Part shown: positions 51,149 through 60,186 of the stretch, one piece after another
Numbering within the stretch: position 1 is the stretch's first letter
Layout of the letters: every line of letters begins with the position of its first letter
Assembly: GCA_904501975.1 (NCBI GenBank)
Contig: CAJGCZ010000007.1
Coordinates: 1-64,000 of the forward strand
Source of the DNA: an uncultured Akkermansia sp.
GTDB lineage: Bacteria; Verrucomicrobiota; Verrucomicrobiia; Verrucomicrobiales; Akkermansiaceae
Direction: 5' to 3'
Length of the DNA: 64,000 nt
Made by a program: the position numbers and the translations under genes
Notes under the pieces: generated by a model
The model's input: only the letters and a program-made list of their open reading frames with translations
Told to the model about the DNA's origin: nothing
Databases searched by the model: none

Positions 51149-52060
51149 TTATTTGTCAATGCCGGACTTTTTCTGCTCCTTAAGGGCGAGGGAAAGCTGG
51201 ATGGCATTGGCAATGTTGTGGAAAAAGACGTAAAAGGCGGGGCCAATGTAGGCCAAGGGGGTGGCATAGGGCTGCCCGGCGATGTAAAGCGTGAGGATGG
51301 TATTCTTTTGCCCCAAGGCTTGGGAGCACTCGCGCTTGAGCTTGGGATAGCCCAACCAATAGCCGCCAATGAAGCCCAAGGCACAAATAACGGCAGCGCC
51401 GAGGGCAATCGGCCAAATATCGTGGATGGAGTAATGCATTTGCACCAAGCGGTGGGTGCCCGCAGCGGAAACGATAGTGAGGTTGACAATCCAGATAGCC
51501 AGCGAGTAATCTCGCAACTTGGGCGCCCACAGCTTGCAGGGAGGATAACACAGGCGCAGCACCAGCGAGATGAGCGCCGGAGCCCCCAGCGCCAGCAGCA
51601 GTTGGTATAAGACAACCAGCAGAAAATCAAGATACCCTACCCCGGGAGCATCGACCACAAAGGGCAGCATAATGGGGGTAACAACACCGAAGAGCGCTTG
51701 GCTCAACACCATAGCCGTGGTAATAAAAGCCGTATTCCCGCGCAGCAGGTTCACAATCACAGGGGCTGCAGATGCCACCGGTGCCGCCGCGCAATAATAA
51801 AGAGACTCTGCCAGCACCGGTGCCCCCGCCAACACGGCACCATACCAAAAGAGGAGCCCGGACAGCTGCAACACCAGCAGCAGCACCAAGTGCATCCACG
51901 TGGGTTTTAATTGCTTGGTATCCAGCCCAATGAAGGTGATACAAAGCATCAGCGTAATACCCACCGGCAACCATGCCGCCAGTGGCGCCAGCTCGGCATG
52001 CAGCAGGCCGCCTACGAGGAAGGCCAGCACCATGCAAATACTGCGCAAGTGATGTTTCAT
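51149..52060 (-). CDS. Bile acid:sodium symporter (BASS) family transporter
   Basis: 303 aa from the ATG at 52060; earlier in-frame ATGs lie within the end of the upstream gene. About nine or ten hydrophobic helices: early LMLCITFIGLDTKQLKP and the discontinuous-helix region YYCAAAPVASAAPVIVNLLRGN, then GQKNTILTLYIAGQPYATPLAYIGP, both typical of SBF/BASS carriers that move organic anions with sodium. In gut bacteria the cargo may be keto acids or bile-type acids; unknown here. 19 bases downstream of the HD phosphodiesterase gene. Confidence 0.83.
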   Translation of the reverse strand: MKHHLRSICMVLAFLVGGLLHAELAPLAAWLPVGITLMLCITFIGLDTKQLKPTWMHLVLLLVLQLSGLLFWYGAVLAGAPVLAESLYYCAAAPVASAAPVIVNLLRGNTAFITTAMVLSQALFGVVTPIMLPFVVDAPGVGYLDFLLVVLYQLLLALGAPALISLVLRLCYPPCKLWAPKLRDYSLAIWIVNLTIVSAAGTHRLVQMHYSIHDIWPIALGAAVICALGFIGGYWLGYPKLKRECSQALGQKNTILTLYIAGQPYATPLAYIGPAFYVFFHNIANAIQLSLALKEQKKSGIDK

Positions 52061-52079
52061 AAATGGCGTAGCGCTGCTC

Positions 52080-53687
52080 TCAGGAGCCTTTCTTTTCGGA
52101 GGACTCTGCCGCACCGTTGCGTTTCTCCGACAAGCGCTCTGCGGCATCAGTCTCGCGCGGCTTGGGATAGGCAATACGGTTATGATTCATGGTGCGCAGG
52201 GTGGTGAAGAAAGACTCCTTCATCTTGGCAATCTCGCCCAGCGTTAAGCCGCTGTCCTGCAAGTGCCCGTCAAGAATACGCCCCTTGAAAATACCATCAA
52301 TCATGGTACGGATATCCGACTCCGTGGGGTGGTGCAGCGAACGCGTGGCACTCTCCACCGCATCGGCCATGCTGACAATGCCCGACTCGCGGCTCTGCGG
52401 AATGGGTCCCTCGTATGTAAAGATGGATTTATCCACCTCATCGGGGCTGGTATCCGTCAAGCCATCCTCAAAGCGGCGCAGCTCTGCCTCGTACGTATCC
52501 TGAGCCTTGCGTAGGAAGAAATAAGCCGTGGTCACACCGTGGTGCTCGCGGATGGCATCAATAATTTTCGGGTTAAGGCGGTATTCCTTCGCCAGCTCCA
52601 CACCGGCCGCAACATGCCCGGTAATAATACGGGCGCTGCCCTCGGGGGTTAAATCGCCGTGCGGCGACAAGCTTTGGTCCACAATGTTCTCTGAGAAATA
52701 CTGCGGATTATTCAGCTTACCGATATCGTGGTACAGGCCACACACACCGGCGCGGGTTACATCTGCCCCAATGGCCTCTGCCGCACTCTCTGCCAATCGC
52801 TGCACACACAGGCAATGGTGGAACGTGCCGGGTGCCGTCATCTGCAACTTTCGCAGCAGCGGGTGGTTCATATCTGCCCACTCCAACCATGTAATGTGCG
52901 TGGAAATACGGAACACGCCCTCCAGCATCGGCATCACACCATTCACAATAACACCCAGCAAGAAGTTGACACCCAGAGAAAGCAGCGCCGCCATCAGCAG
53001 CTGCAAGGTCAGTGTGCTGCCAAACTCCTCCACCCCCTGAATTTCTGAGTGCATGCACAGCAGCAGCATAGAGGCCACAAACACCACGCTGCCCAGCTTA
53101 AATCCGGCATACAGCAATTGCTGGCGCTTCTGCAAATGCCCACAAATACCAGCAGCAATAACACCCGTCAGCAAACTGACGACAATGTAATCTGCCACAA
53201 AGGTTAAGGGGAAGGTGACCGGAAACAGCACTGCCCCGTAGAGCGTGCAGCTAAGCGCCACAAACACGCCCACTGCACGGTTGATGAGCACCGCCGTAAC
53301 GGCAGGAGCCAACATATAGGGCAACACCAGCAGCACCTGCTCGTGCATGGTCGGGAACGAACGGTTCCAGAACGAAATCACCAGGTGCATGAGGAACATC
53401 TGTGCCAGAATGGACAGCACACACAGCAAGGCGGGGCGGAAGGTGAGGCCCCGATTGCGGCGTCCGAAAGCGTAAAACGTGCACAAGGCGATGGAGCAAA
53501 GAATCACCCAAGCCATGCGGTACACACTCAAAGCAACATTATCCGGCACGCTGTATACCAGCACACACAAAGCCACCACGCCACCCAGCGACAGCATCAA
53601 ATGGCTCTGCTGCGCCCTGCGTCGGCTCTTTTCTGCCGGAGTCTCCGCATCCTTGCGAAAAAACATGGATTTTACTGTAGAAAACAT
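52080..53687 (-). CDS. PgpH-type membrane HD phosphodiesterase without the extracellular domain
   Basis: 535 aa. Seven hydrophobic helices about residues 30-265, then a cytoplasmic HD domain about 280-460: PGTFHHCLCVQRLAESAAEAIG, the metal pair in GLYHDIGKLNNP, GHVAAGVELA, and REHHGVT. This is the 7TM-HD architecture of PgpH, which hydrolyses cyclic di-AMP. PgpH proteins usually have a large extracellular 7TMR-HDED region before the membrane part; that region is missing here, as only 30 residues precede the first helix. Near-leaderless promoter. A Ser/Lys/Glu-rich tail follows the domain. Confidence 0.85.
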   Translation of the reverse strand: MFSTVKSMFFRKDAETPAEKSRRRAQQSHLMLSLGGVVALCVLVYSVPDNVALSVYRMAWVILCSIALCTFYAFGRRNRGLTFRPALLCVLSILAQMFLMHLVISFWNRSFPTMHEQVLLVLPYMLAPAVTAVLINRAVGVFVALSCTLYGAVLFPVTFPLTFVADYIVVSLLTGVIAAGICGHLQKRQQLLYAGFKLGSVVFVASMLLLCMHSEIQGVEEFGSTLTLQLLMAALLSLGVNFLLGVIVNGVMPMLEGVFRISTHITWLEWADMNHPLLRKLQMTAPGTFHHCLCVQRLAESAAEAIGADVTRAGVCGLYHDIGKLNNPQYFSENIVDQSLSPHGDLTPEGSARIITGHVAAGVELAKEYRLNPKIIDAIREHHGVTTAYFFLRKAQDTYEAELRRFEDGLTDTSPDEVDKSIFTYEGPIPQSRESGIVSMADAVESATRSLHHPTESDIRTMIDGIFKGRILDGHLQDSGLTLGEIAKMKESFFTTLRTMNHNRIAYPKPRETDAAERLSEKRNGAAESSEKKGS

Positions 53688-53701
53688 ATCTGCTGCGGGA
53701 C

Positions 53702-53729
53702 ATTATAGCAAAGAATCAAAAGTTGTCAA
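53702..53729 (-). promoter_or_regulatory. Near-consensus promoter of the PgpH-like gene
   Basis: On the - strand TTGACA (53724-53729), 16-bp spacer, TATAAT (53702-53707), 14 bases before the ATG at 53687. The -35 overlaps the end of the recombinase gene. Confidence 0.8.
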
Positions 53730-54808
53730 ATGAGGATTTCGGAAGCCGCTGCCATGCCCCCCACTAAGCCCCCCCTTGCCGAACGCCCGCGAGCGCTGCG
53801 CCCGCCCCCGGAGGCAACACCTGCGGTTTCCCAAAAAGCGGCAGCCTGCTTCTGCAGTGCCGGCATCATATACCGCGAGCGCAGCAAGCCCATATCGCGG
53901 TGCCCCATCTCTAACTGCAACTCCGGCAAATTACGAAAACGGGCGGCATGGTAGGTAGCAAAGGTGTGGCGGCATACATCCGGCACCCATTGGGTAAAGC
54001 CCGCCGCCCGGCGCAAGGCCTGCCATTTGCGTTGCCAATTACGAGGAATCAGCAGCTCTTCGCGACTCATCCCGCTAATACCGCGAAGCGGCACCACACG
54101 CCCACCGCCGGTTTTACTGGCCAGAGGGCGAATAATAACCTGCCCGTCCTCCCAATTAATATCGCTGTTTTGCAAGCGGCTAACCTCGGTAGGGCGCACA
54201 CCACCATACAGCATCAGGCACAGCGATAATTGCATATCTCTAAACTCCGGGCGTTTCGCAGCTCGGCGCAGGCGCTCCACCTCCTCCGGCAACAACGGAG
54301 AAATCGGAGTCTCTTGCACCGTGGGCGTTTCAATGCGAGCCACAGGGTTGGCATCCACCCACTCCTGCCGCATGCCATAGGCAAAAACACTGTGCAACAC
54401 GGCGCGCCCCTTCTTGTAACTACTTGGGCTATTACCGAATGCGGCACTCAACATACGCTTACAATCCGCCGTTGTCAACGAGCGCAGCGGTTTGTCCGCC
54501 ACTTCGTCCACCCGCAGCATACGCCGCACAAAATGCCGCAAATCGCGGCGCGAGCTCGCTCGCAAATGCTGCCGCGCCTCCACACTGGCCCAAGCTGCCA
54601 CCCGCAAAGGCACCGTGTGCTCCGCCGCTTTTACAGCGGCGGCACCCTCCCGAATCACGCTGCGCAACAAAGCCAACAACTCACACCGACTCTTGCTGAC
54701 AACGTATTCACCCAAACTTTCAATCATTTCTAAAACCAAGCGAGAGGCATCTGTTACCGACAGATTAACCTCCCCCAACAACCCTTTTGCTATACAATTT
54801 TTCTTCAT
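53726..54808 (-). CDS. Tyrosine recombinase (phage-type integrase)
   Basis: 360 aa. A core-binding SAM-like domain about 70-150 precedes the catalytic domain: Arg205 in YGGVRPTEVS, Lys232 in SKTGGGR, Arg280 in VCRHTFATYHA, His303 in MGHRDMG and the nucleophile Tyr313 in RSRYMM. The usual His of the HxxR box is Asp277 (DVCR). The last 30 residues are Gly/Arg-rich and low complexity (SGGGRSARGRSARGG). No phage genes, tRNA or clear attachment sites are adjacent, so it may be a solitary or domesticated recombinase. Function unknown. Confidence 0.85.
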   Translation of the reverse strand: MKKNCIAKGLLGEVNLSVTDASRLVLEMIESLGEYVVSKSRCELLALLRSVIREGAAAVKAAEHTVPLRVAAWASVEARQHLRASSRRDLRHFVRRMLRVDEVADKPLRSLTTADCKRMLSAAFGNSPSSYKKGRAVLHSVFAYGMRQEWVDANPVARIETPTVQETPISPLLPEEVERLRRAAKRPEFRDMQLSLCLMLYGGVRPTEVSRLQNSDINWEDGQVIIRPLASKTGGGRVVPLRGISGMSREELLIPRNWQRKWQALRRAAGFTQWVPDVCRHTFATYHAARFRNLPELQLEMGHRDMGLLRSRYMMPALQKQAAAFWETAGVASGGGRSARGRSARGGLVGGMAAASEILI

Positions 54809-55040
54809 GGTACAAAGGGATTTCTTCTTTCATAAAGCTGTTGTCAAACAAAAAAGGGATTGTATGTCCGTTTTTTAATGACTTTATGAGAATTGTGATA
54901 TATAGTGGAGGCGTCACGTTAAAAGAAACAGACGCAAACCGGATACGGCTTTAATTAGAAAATGTTGACATTTCAGAATCGGGGAAATTCCAGCATTATG
55001 AAAGAGTAGTATAAATAACAGGGGGATATCCTATTTTTTT

Positions 55041-56207
55041 ATGACTCATCATCTCACTCCAGCAATCGCGGCAATCGTCTGTTTTGCCTCTACTGTCAGC
55101 GCTTCCGGCATAGAAGAGCTGGAGCAGGCTATACTGCGCCGCGAACCGCTTGAAAAGATAGAGCAAATCATACAAAGCGGGGTGGATGTAAACGCCAAGG
55201 TAGAAATCAGCCAAGGGTATTGTGTTCCCCTGCTCTGTGCGCTCGTGCAGGATTCGGTTTACCAAGCAGAGTTTGAAACGCAGCCGCTCGGCTTGCCCTA
55301 TGACGCAGCGCAAGCAGCTCAAATGCTGTTGCGCAACGGAGCAAACCCCAATGTACGAGACCACATCGGGCGCACACCGCTGCATTATACCAGCCATGCT
55401 TTGGCGCAACACTACCTGTTACAAGCGGGGGCAGACCCCACCCTTGCTGATGAAGACGGCAATTTGCCCGAGGTACCGGAAGCTGCAGGAATAGCCACAG
55501 AAGGAGCCCCGACCTACGAAGAAACAGAGGGAATGACCCCGGCCCAAATCCGCGAGCTGGGCGTGTGCTATGCAGAAGGCAAAAACGGCAAGGAGGTGGA
55601 TGTAGCCAAGGCCGTAGATTTATACGAAATGGCAGCCGAGGCAGGTGATTCTACCGCAGCGCGTTGGATGGGATGGCGATATCGCCAAGGACGCGGGGTA
55701 GACAAAGACCGTGCACGCTCCAATTACTTTTTCTCCTTAGCAGCAGCCGCCGGCGACGAAGCGGCCCTGAAGGCATTGGACAACTTAGCCCCCGAGAAGG
55801 TAGCCGGTAAAACCCTCACCTTCTATTGCTATGAGGAAGACGTTATTAACCCGGATTCCACCCGAGATGAAAACACCTACGCCTTCCTGCAACCTAACGG
55901 AGAAGTGGCCTACGTCGTCTCATGGCAAGGCAGCAACAACGAGAGTGCCGGCACGCATGATAAGGAAAGCGAAAGCCACACCGCCATTGCCACGAGCTAC
56001 AAGCGCACAGGCAAAAACACGGCAACCGTTACCTACGACTTCTCGTTCTCGCACGGGGGCGGCAATACCGCACAATGGTATACCCGCACCTACGAACTCA
56101 TCTTCACTTCCCCCACGGAAGGCAAGGCCACCTGTACAGTAACGGGTAAGCCAACCACGATTTGGGCTGATAAAATCATATACACCGGTTCTTTCTGCCT
56201 AGAATAA
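55041..56207 (+). CDS. Secreted ankyrin/Sel1-repeat protein
   Basis: 388 aa with a signal peptide (about 1-21, TVSAS). Ankyrin-like repeats at about 25-140 (AAQMLLRNGANPNVRDHIGRT, HYLLQAGADPTLADEDGN), then Sel1-type helices about 160-250 (GVCYAEGKNGKEVDVAKAVDLY, GWRYRQGRGVDKDRARSNY). The C-terminal 130 residues form a beta-rich domain of unknown type. Both repeat kinds bind proteins; exported ankyrin proteins recur at 61608 and 63255 in this cluster. No recognised promoter; an AT-rich 230-bp gap precedes it. Confidence 0.82.
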   Translation: MTHHLTPAIAAIVCFASTVSASGIEELEQAILRREPLEKIEQIIQSGVDVNAKVEISQGYCVPLLCALVQDSVYQAEFETQPLGLPYDAAQAAQMLLRNGANPNVRDHIGRTPLHYTSHALAQHYLLQAGADPTLADEDGNLPEVPEAAGIATEGAPTYEETEGMTPAQIRELGVCYAEGKNGKEVDVAKAVDLYEMAAEAGDSTAARWMGWRYRQGRGVDKDRARSNYFFSLAAAAGDEAALKALDNLAPEKVAGKTLTFYCYEEDVINPDSTRDENTYAFLQPNGEVAYVVSWQGSNNESAGTHDKESESHTAIATSYKRTGKNTATVTYDFSFSHGGGNTAQWYTRTYELIFTSPTEGKATCTVTGKPTTIWADKIIYTGSFCLE

Positions 56208-56263
56208 TCTCCTCGCTGCTCGCAGCAATTTAAACAATAACAATTAACACAACATTAAAAATT

Positions 56264-58003
56264 ATGTCAGTTACCGAAACAACAACACAAAGCTGGGGCA
56301 GTCGCCTTGGCAGCTCCATTAAAGGAGTTGCCGTGGGTGGTGCGCTCTTTATTGCGGGCATTCCCCTGCTTTTCTGGAACGAAGGCCGTTCCGTAAAAAC
56401 CGCTAAAGCCTTGGAAGAAGGCGCATCCGTATGCGTGCAGCTTCCCAATGCCGATACCATAGACGCCGCCATGGAAGGCAAGCTCGTCCATGTAACCGGC
56501 AACGCCGTTACCGACGACCAGTTGGCAGATGATCTTTTTACCGGTCTTAACCCGAAGGCTATTCGTCTTAGCCGCAAGGTAGAATACTACCAGTGGGTTG
56601 AGAATGAAAAAACACAAACCAAGAAGAACGTAGGCGGCTCTGAGACCACAACCACCACCTACTCCTATTCCAAGAAGTGGGTCAGCAAGCCTGTAGATTC
56701 CTCCTCCTTCAAGGAAGCCGGGCACGATAACCAGGTATTCTTTGCCGATGCAACGAATTACACCCAGCACGCCCAGAACGTTCGCTATGGAGCATTCGAG
56801 CTCACGGCCGACCAAATTGGCCGCATCTCCGGCGAAAAACCGTTGGAAGTAAAGGCTGAGTATATTCCGGACACACTCAAGGGCCGTGTCACCGTCTCCG
56901 GCAACTATGCCTATGTAGGTTACCCCGTAGGCGGAATGATGCCGGGAATGATGCCCGGTATGATGCCTGCCATGGCCGTTACCCCCGGTGTAGCCCCCGA
57001 GCTGCCCACCATGCAGATGGTAGACATTCCCTCCATGGCTAACCAGACCGGTTGCCCCTTGGTTGTGGTTGAGGGCGTACAATACGTACAGACCAAGATG
57101 AACGGTGGCAAGATGCTTCCCGTAGTGGCACAGCCCACCGGCATGACTGTGGTTGATAACGGTGTTGCACACGCCGTGGTACCCTCTCAGGCTCCGGTGC
57201 TCCAGCCCACCGAGAAGACTCCGATTGCCTCCACAGCCGTTGTACCGAACATGGGCACAGTCAACATCTACCGCTTGGGTGCCTTTGATTACGCTAAGCT
57301 GACGGACGGCACACTGTCCGTCATCCACGGCTCTGCTACAGCCACTCCCCGCATCTTCGTCAACGGCAACATGATTCAGATTGCCATGCAGGGCAGCGCC
57401 GTAGGCACCACCGTTGGCACCGCCACCACCACTGCCGTACAGGGCACTGCTAACCCCGGCAACCCGCAGGTGGGCGATGTACGTATTTCCTGGAGCTATA
57501 TCCCGGCCGAAATGCCCGTAAGTATCATTGCTGTACAAACCGGCACCACCTTTGCCCCCTATGTGGCTAAAGACTCTTCCGCAGACGGTTACACCGTAGA
57601 CCTGCTGGAAACCGGCATCAAGACCAAGGAGCAGATGTTCCAGAATGCAGAGAATGCCAACACCATGATGACCTGGATTCTTCGCCTCGTCGGTTGGTTC
57701 ATCATGTACTTCGGCATCAAGATGGTTCTTAAGCCGCTTGAGGTATTGGCAGATGTACTTCCCATCCTGGGCGACATCGTAGGTATCGGCACCGGCATTG
57801 TAGCCTTCCTCATTGCCACGCCCGTTGCCTTGGTAACCATCGCAGTAGCATGGCTGTTCTACCGCCCGATTCTGGGTATCATCCTGCTCATCTTAGCCGG
57901 TGGTCTGATTTACCTCCTCATCAAGAAGAGAAATGCAGCCAAGGCTGCTAAGGCCGCCGCAGCAGCAGAGGCTCCTGCAGCCACAGAATCCGCAGCTGAG
58001 TAA
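56264..58003 (+). CDS. TMEM43-family membrane protein with MMPG-repeat insert
   Basis: 579 aa. The N-terminus (RLGSSIKGVAVGGALFIAGIPLLFWNEGRSVKTAKALEEGA) matches TMEM43/LUMA-type proteins, then a large extracytoplasmic domain, then at least three C-terminal helices (about 468-555) with a Lys/Ala-rich end. Between about 222 and 420 an inserted region is rich in Met, Pro, Val and Thr, starting with GMMPGMMPGMMPAM and long stretches without secondary-structure signal. Family role is unclear; eukaryotic TMEM43 is an inner-nuclear-membrane protein. Single gene, hairpin downstream at 58028. Confidence 0.83.
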   Translation: MSVTETTTQSWGSRLGSSIKGVAVGGALFIAGIPLLFWNEGRSVKTAKALEEGASVCVQLPNADTIDAAMEGKLVHVTGNAVTDDQLADDLFTGLNPKAIRLSRKVEYYQWVENEKTQTKKNVGGSETTTTTYSYSKKWVSKPVDSSSFKEAGHDNQVFFADATNYTQHAQNVRYGAFELTADQIGRISGEKPLEVKAEYIPDTLKGRVTVSGNYAYVGYPVGGMMPGMMPGMMPAMAVTPGVAPELPTMQMVDIPSMANQTGCPLVVVEGVQYVQTKMNGGKMLPVVAQPTGMTVVDNGVAHAVVPSQAPVLQPTEKTPIASTAVVPNMGTVNIYRLGAFDYAKLTDGTLSVIHGSATATPRIFVNGNMIQIAMQGSAVGTTVGTATTTAVQGTANPGNPQVGDVRISWSYIPAEMPVSIIAVQTGTTFAPYVAKDSSADGYTVDLLETGIKTKEQMFQNAENANTMMTWILRLVGWFIMYFGIKMVLKPLEVLADVLPILGDIVGIGTGIVAFLIATPVALVTIAVAWLFYRPILGIILLILAGGLIYLLIKKRNAAKAAKAAAAAEAPAATESAAE

Positions 58004-58027
58004 TCAGCCCATTCTGAATGTTATTCA

Positions 58028-58049
58028 GCGGGGTGCTTCGGCACCCCGC
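58028..58049 (+). terminator. UUCG-capped hairpin after the TMEM43-family gene
   Basis: GCGGGGTGC-TTCG-GCACCCCGC is a perfect 9-bp stem with a UUCG tetraloop. The following T-tract is weak, so termination efficiency is uncertain. Confidence 0.7.
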
Positions 58050-58088
58050 ACTTTCCATTTATAAGATATCCTCTTTTTCTATAACGTC

Positions 58089-58529
58089 ATGACTGTTAAA
58101 TCGAGTTCAATTTCATTATGTGCAGCAAGTGTATTACTTTGCTGTACAGCATGTTCTACCATTACTACGAGCAAGCAGAGCATGACACTACCCACAACGC
58201 TGGATACATGCACCATCTCCCTGACCTGCACCAAAACGGGAGAAAGCACCCCCACCACCTACTGCATGGGCGAGAATGCCCCCATGCCCAAACTTAAGAT
58301 TTTTGCCTACAATGCCACGGGGCAAACGGCTGAAATCTCCTTTGACGGGGTGGGAGACGGCCGAGCCGTTCATTTTAACGGGCACCTGCAACTCACTGCT
58401 CAATCCGGCAACAGCTATACTTGTACCGCCAATGGCGAGGTAATAGGTTTTGAAGGACAGGCCGAAAACAGATTCGAAGCCACTCCGCACAATCTCATCA
58501 TCAACATTTTACCCTCCCCTGCATTATGA
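58089..58529 (+). CDS. Putative lipoprotein
   Basis: 146 aa. Lipoprotein signal with lipobox CTAC-S near residue 22, then a Thr/Ser-rich linker and a beta-rich domain (KLKIFAYNATGQTAEISFDG, AVHFNGHLQLTAQSGNSYTC) with three Cys that could form disulfides. Family not recognised. Its stop overlaps the start of the 64-codon gene by 4 bases, so the two are translationally coupled. Confidence 0.75.
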   Translation: MTVKSSSISLCAASVLLCCTACSTITTSKQSMTLPTTLDTCTISLTCTKTGESTPTTYCMGENAPMPKLKIFAYNATGQTAEISFDGVGDGRAVHFNGHLQLTAQSGNSYTCTANGEVIGFEGQAENRFEATPHNLIINILPSPAL

Positions 58530-58720
58530 TTGTATACGTCAATGAAACCGTTGTACGCATTTTCACAGGCGCTACCGCCATGGATGCCGTGCGCCGCTAC
58601 TGCACCGATGGCGGCCACCCCATGTGTGAAGGTCCCTTTTACGATGCTTGGGGCAATGTGATTGCCGCAGACAGCCCCATGTGCGACGGCCGCCACATCT
58701 TCACGCAATCCCCCCGCTAA
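58526..58720 (+). CDS. Tiny beta-grasp-like protein
   Basis: 64 aa. MIVYVNETVVRIFTGATAMD AVRRYC, a turn with YDAWGNVI, and DGRHIFTQ near the end. This resembles small ThiS/MoaD-like beta-grasp proteins (strand, strand, GATxxDAV helix, DGxxI strand), a pattern I recall from unannotated Bacteroidetes proteins. It lacks the C-terminal Gly-Gly of sulfur carriers. Translation is coupled to the upstream lipoprotein gene (4-base overlap), and the 5'-nucleotidase gene follows 35 bases later. No signal peptide. Real gene is likely because of the overlap; function unknown. Confidence 0.65.
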   Translation: MIVYVNETVVRIFTGATAMDAVRRYCTDGGHPMCEGPFYDAWGNVIAADSPMCDGRHIFTQSPR

Positions 58721-58755
58721 TTTTTCCGCGCACCACAACAACTTTTATCAGACTC

Positions 58756-60174
58756 ATGAACAAAACAAGATTTCTCTCCCTGTTAGCCATGTTTGGCACA
58801 GCCTTTGCCGAGCAGGTTACAGTACTGGGCATTAACGATATGCATGCCAACATCGACGGCATGCCCCAGCTGTCCACCTGCGTTAAACAAGAGCGACTCA
58901 ATGACCCGGGGTTACTGTTGATGGCTGCCGGCGACAACCGCACCGGCAACCCCTATGTCGATAACGGAAACCGCCCCGGTATTCCGATGGTTACGCTCAT
59001 GAACCACATCGGCTTTGACCTGTCCACCTTCGGCAATCATGAGTTCGACTCCGGCGCAGCAGCGCTTCGCGACTACGTTAACGCCGCTGAGTTCGAGTTT
59101 GTTTGTGCCAATATCTTCACAACAGACACGCAAGGCATCAACGTAAAGCCCTACAAGATTTTTGAGCGCAACGGCGTACGCATTGGCGTGCTCGGGCTTG
59201 TGCAAGTGGGTGAGAGCGGCATACCGGATGCCCATCCCGACAAATGCCAAGGTATGCAGTTTTCTTCCCCCTTTGATACTGCGGCATGCTACAAGCACCT
59301 GCGAGCCCACTGCGATGTGCTCATCATTCTCACCCACTTGGGTTTCGAGGATGACCTGAAACTGGCTCGAATGTTCCCCGAGGCAGATGCCATCATTGGT
59401 GGCCACAGCCACACACGTGTGGAAAAAGGCCACATCGAAAACGGCGTCCTCATCACTCAATCTGAAAACAAGCTTAAATACCTGACCCGCCTTACCTTTG
59501 ATGTAGAGGACGGTAAGGTTGTAAAGAAGCAGTCCGCCTTGATACCCTTGGAAAACTTACCGGCAGATGAAGCCACGGCAGAGCTGGTAGAGAAGACAAA
59601 GAGTCTACCGTTCTTCAAGCGCCAGCTTACCACGGTCAAGCGCAATATCACCAGCCGCGAAAGTTTGGGCTGCATGATGGCGGATGCCCTTTGCGTTCGC
59701 GCCATCACGGATATTGCCATTGTCAACCTCGGTGGCGTGCGATTGGAAGACTTCCCCGCCGGCCCGCTCTCTGTGGCAGATGTATACCGCTTGGATCCCT
59801 TCGGCAACGCTATCATCCGCACCACCATGAGCGGTAAAGAGTTGATAGCCCTGTTGGAGAGTATTCCCGGCACCGACCACTACGGAGCCCCCTGTGTATC
59901 CGGCATGACGTACAAGGCCATCAAACCGGCAGCGGAGCTCAAGCCCATGCGTATTACCGAAGCAAAGTTGGCGGATGGCACCCCCATCGACCCGGAGGCC
60001 GTTTACACAGTGGCCTACAACTCCTACATAGCCTCCACCACGTCTGCACCACCTGCCAATCCGGGTGTTGCCATTGATAGTGATGGCGCCGAATGCCTTA
60101 TCCGCTTCTTGGAGAAGAAAACCGAGGTGGATTACGCAGATGTCTCCCGTGTAGAGGTACAAATTGAACAATAA
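58756..60174 (+). CDS. Secreted 5'-nucleotidase/metallophosphatase (UshA family)
   Basis: 472 aa from the ATG at 58756, which starts the signal peptide (MNKTRFLSLLAMFGTAFA); an upstream in-frame ATG would add 36 residues of unrelated sequence overlapping the 64-codon gene. Metallophosphatase motifs: GINDMHAN, GDNRTG, GNHEFD, LTHLGFE and GGHSHTRV, each carrying metal ligands. C-terminal 5'-nucleotidase domain from about 300 (NLGGVRLEDFPAG, DPFGNAIIRTTMSG). It removes phosphate from nucleotides or cyclic nucleotides in the periplasm by family. Near-identical in plan to the next gene. Confidence 0.92.
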   Translation: MNKTRFLSLLAMFGTAFAEQVTVLGINDMHANIDGMPQLSTCVKQERLNDPGLLLMAAGDNRTGNPYVDNGNRPGIPMVTLMNHIGFDLSTFGNHEFDSGAAALRDYVNAAEFEFVCANIFTTDTQGINVKPYKIFERNGVRIGVLGLVQVGESGIPDAHPDKCQGMQFSSPFDTAACYKHLRAHCDVLIILTHLGFEDDLKLARMFPEADAIIGGHSHTRVEKGHIENGVLITQSENKLKYLTRLTFDVEDGKVVKKQSALIPLENLPADEATAELVEKTKSLPFFKRQLTTVKRNITSRESLGCMMADALCVRAITDIAIVNLGGVRLEDFPAGPLSVADVYRLDPFGNAIIRTTMSGKELIALLESIPGTDHYGAPCVSGMTYKAIKPAAELKPMRITEAKLADGTPIDPEAVYTVAYNSYIASTTSAPPANPGVAIDSDGAECLIRFLEKKTEVDYADVSRVEVQIEQ

Positions 60175-60186
60175 ACTCTCATCGAT

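Noticed and set aside
53726..54808. Prophage or integrative element around the recombinase
   Set aside because: No phage structural, replication or transfer genes, no tRNA and no visible direct-repeat att sites in the flanks shown.
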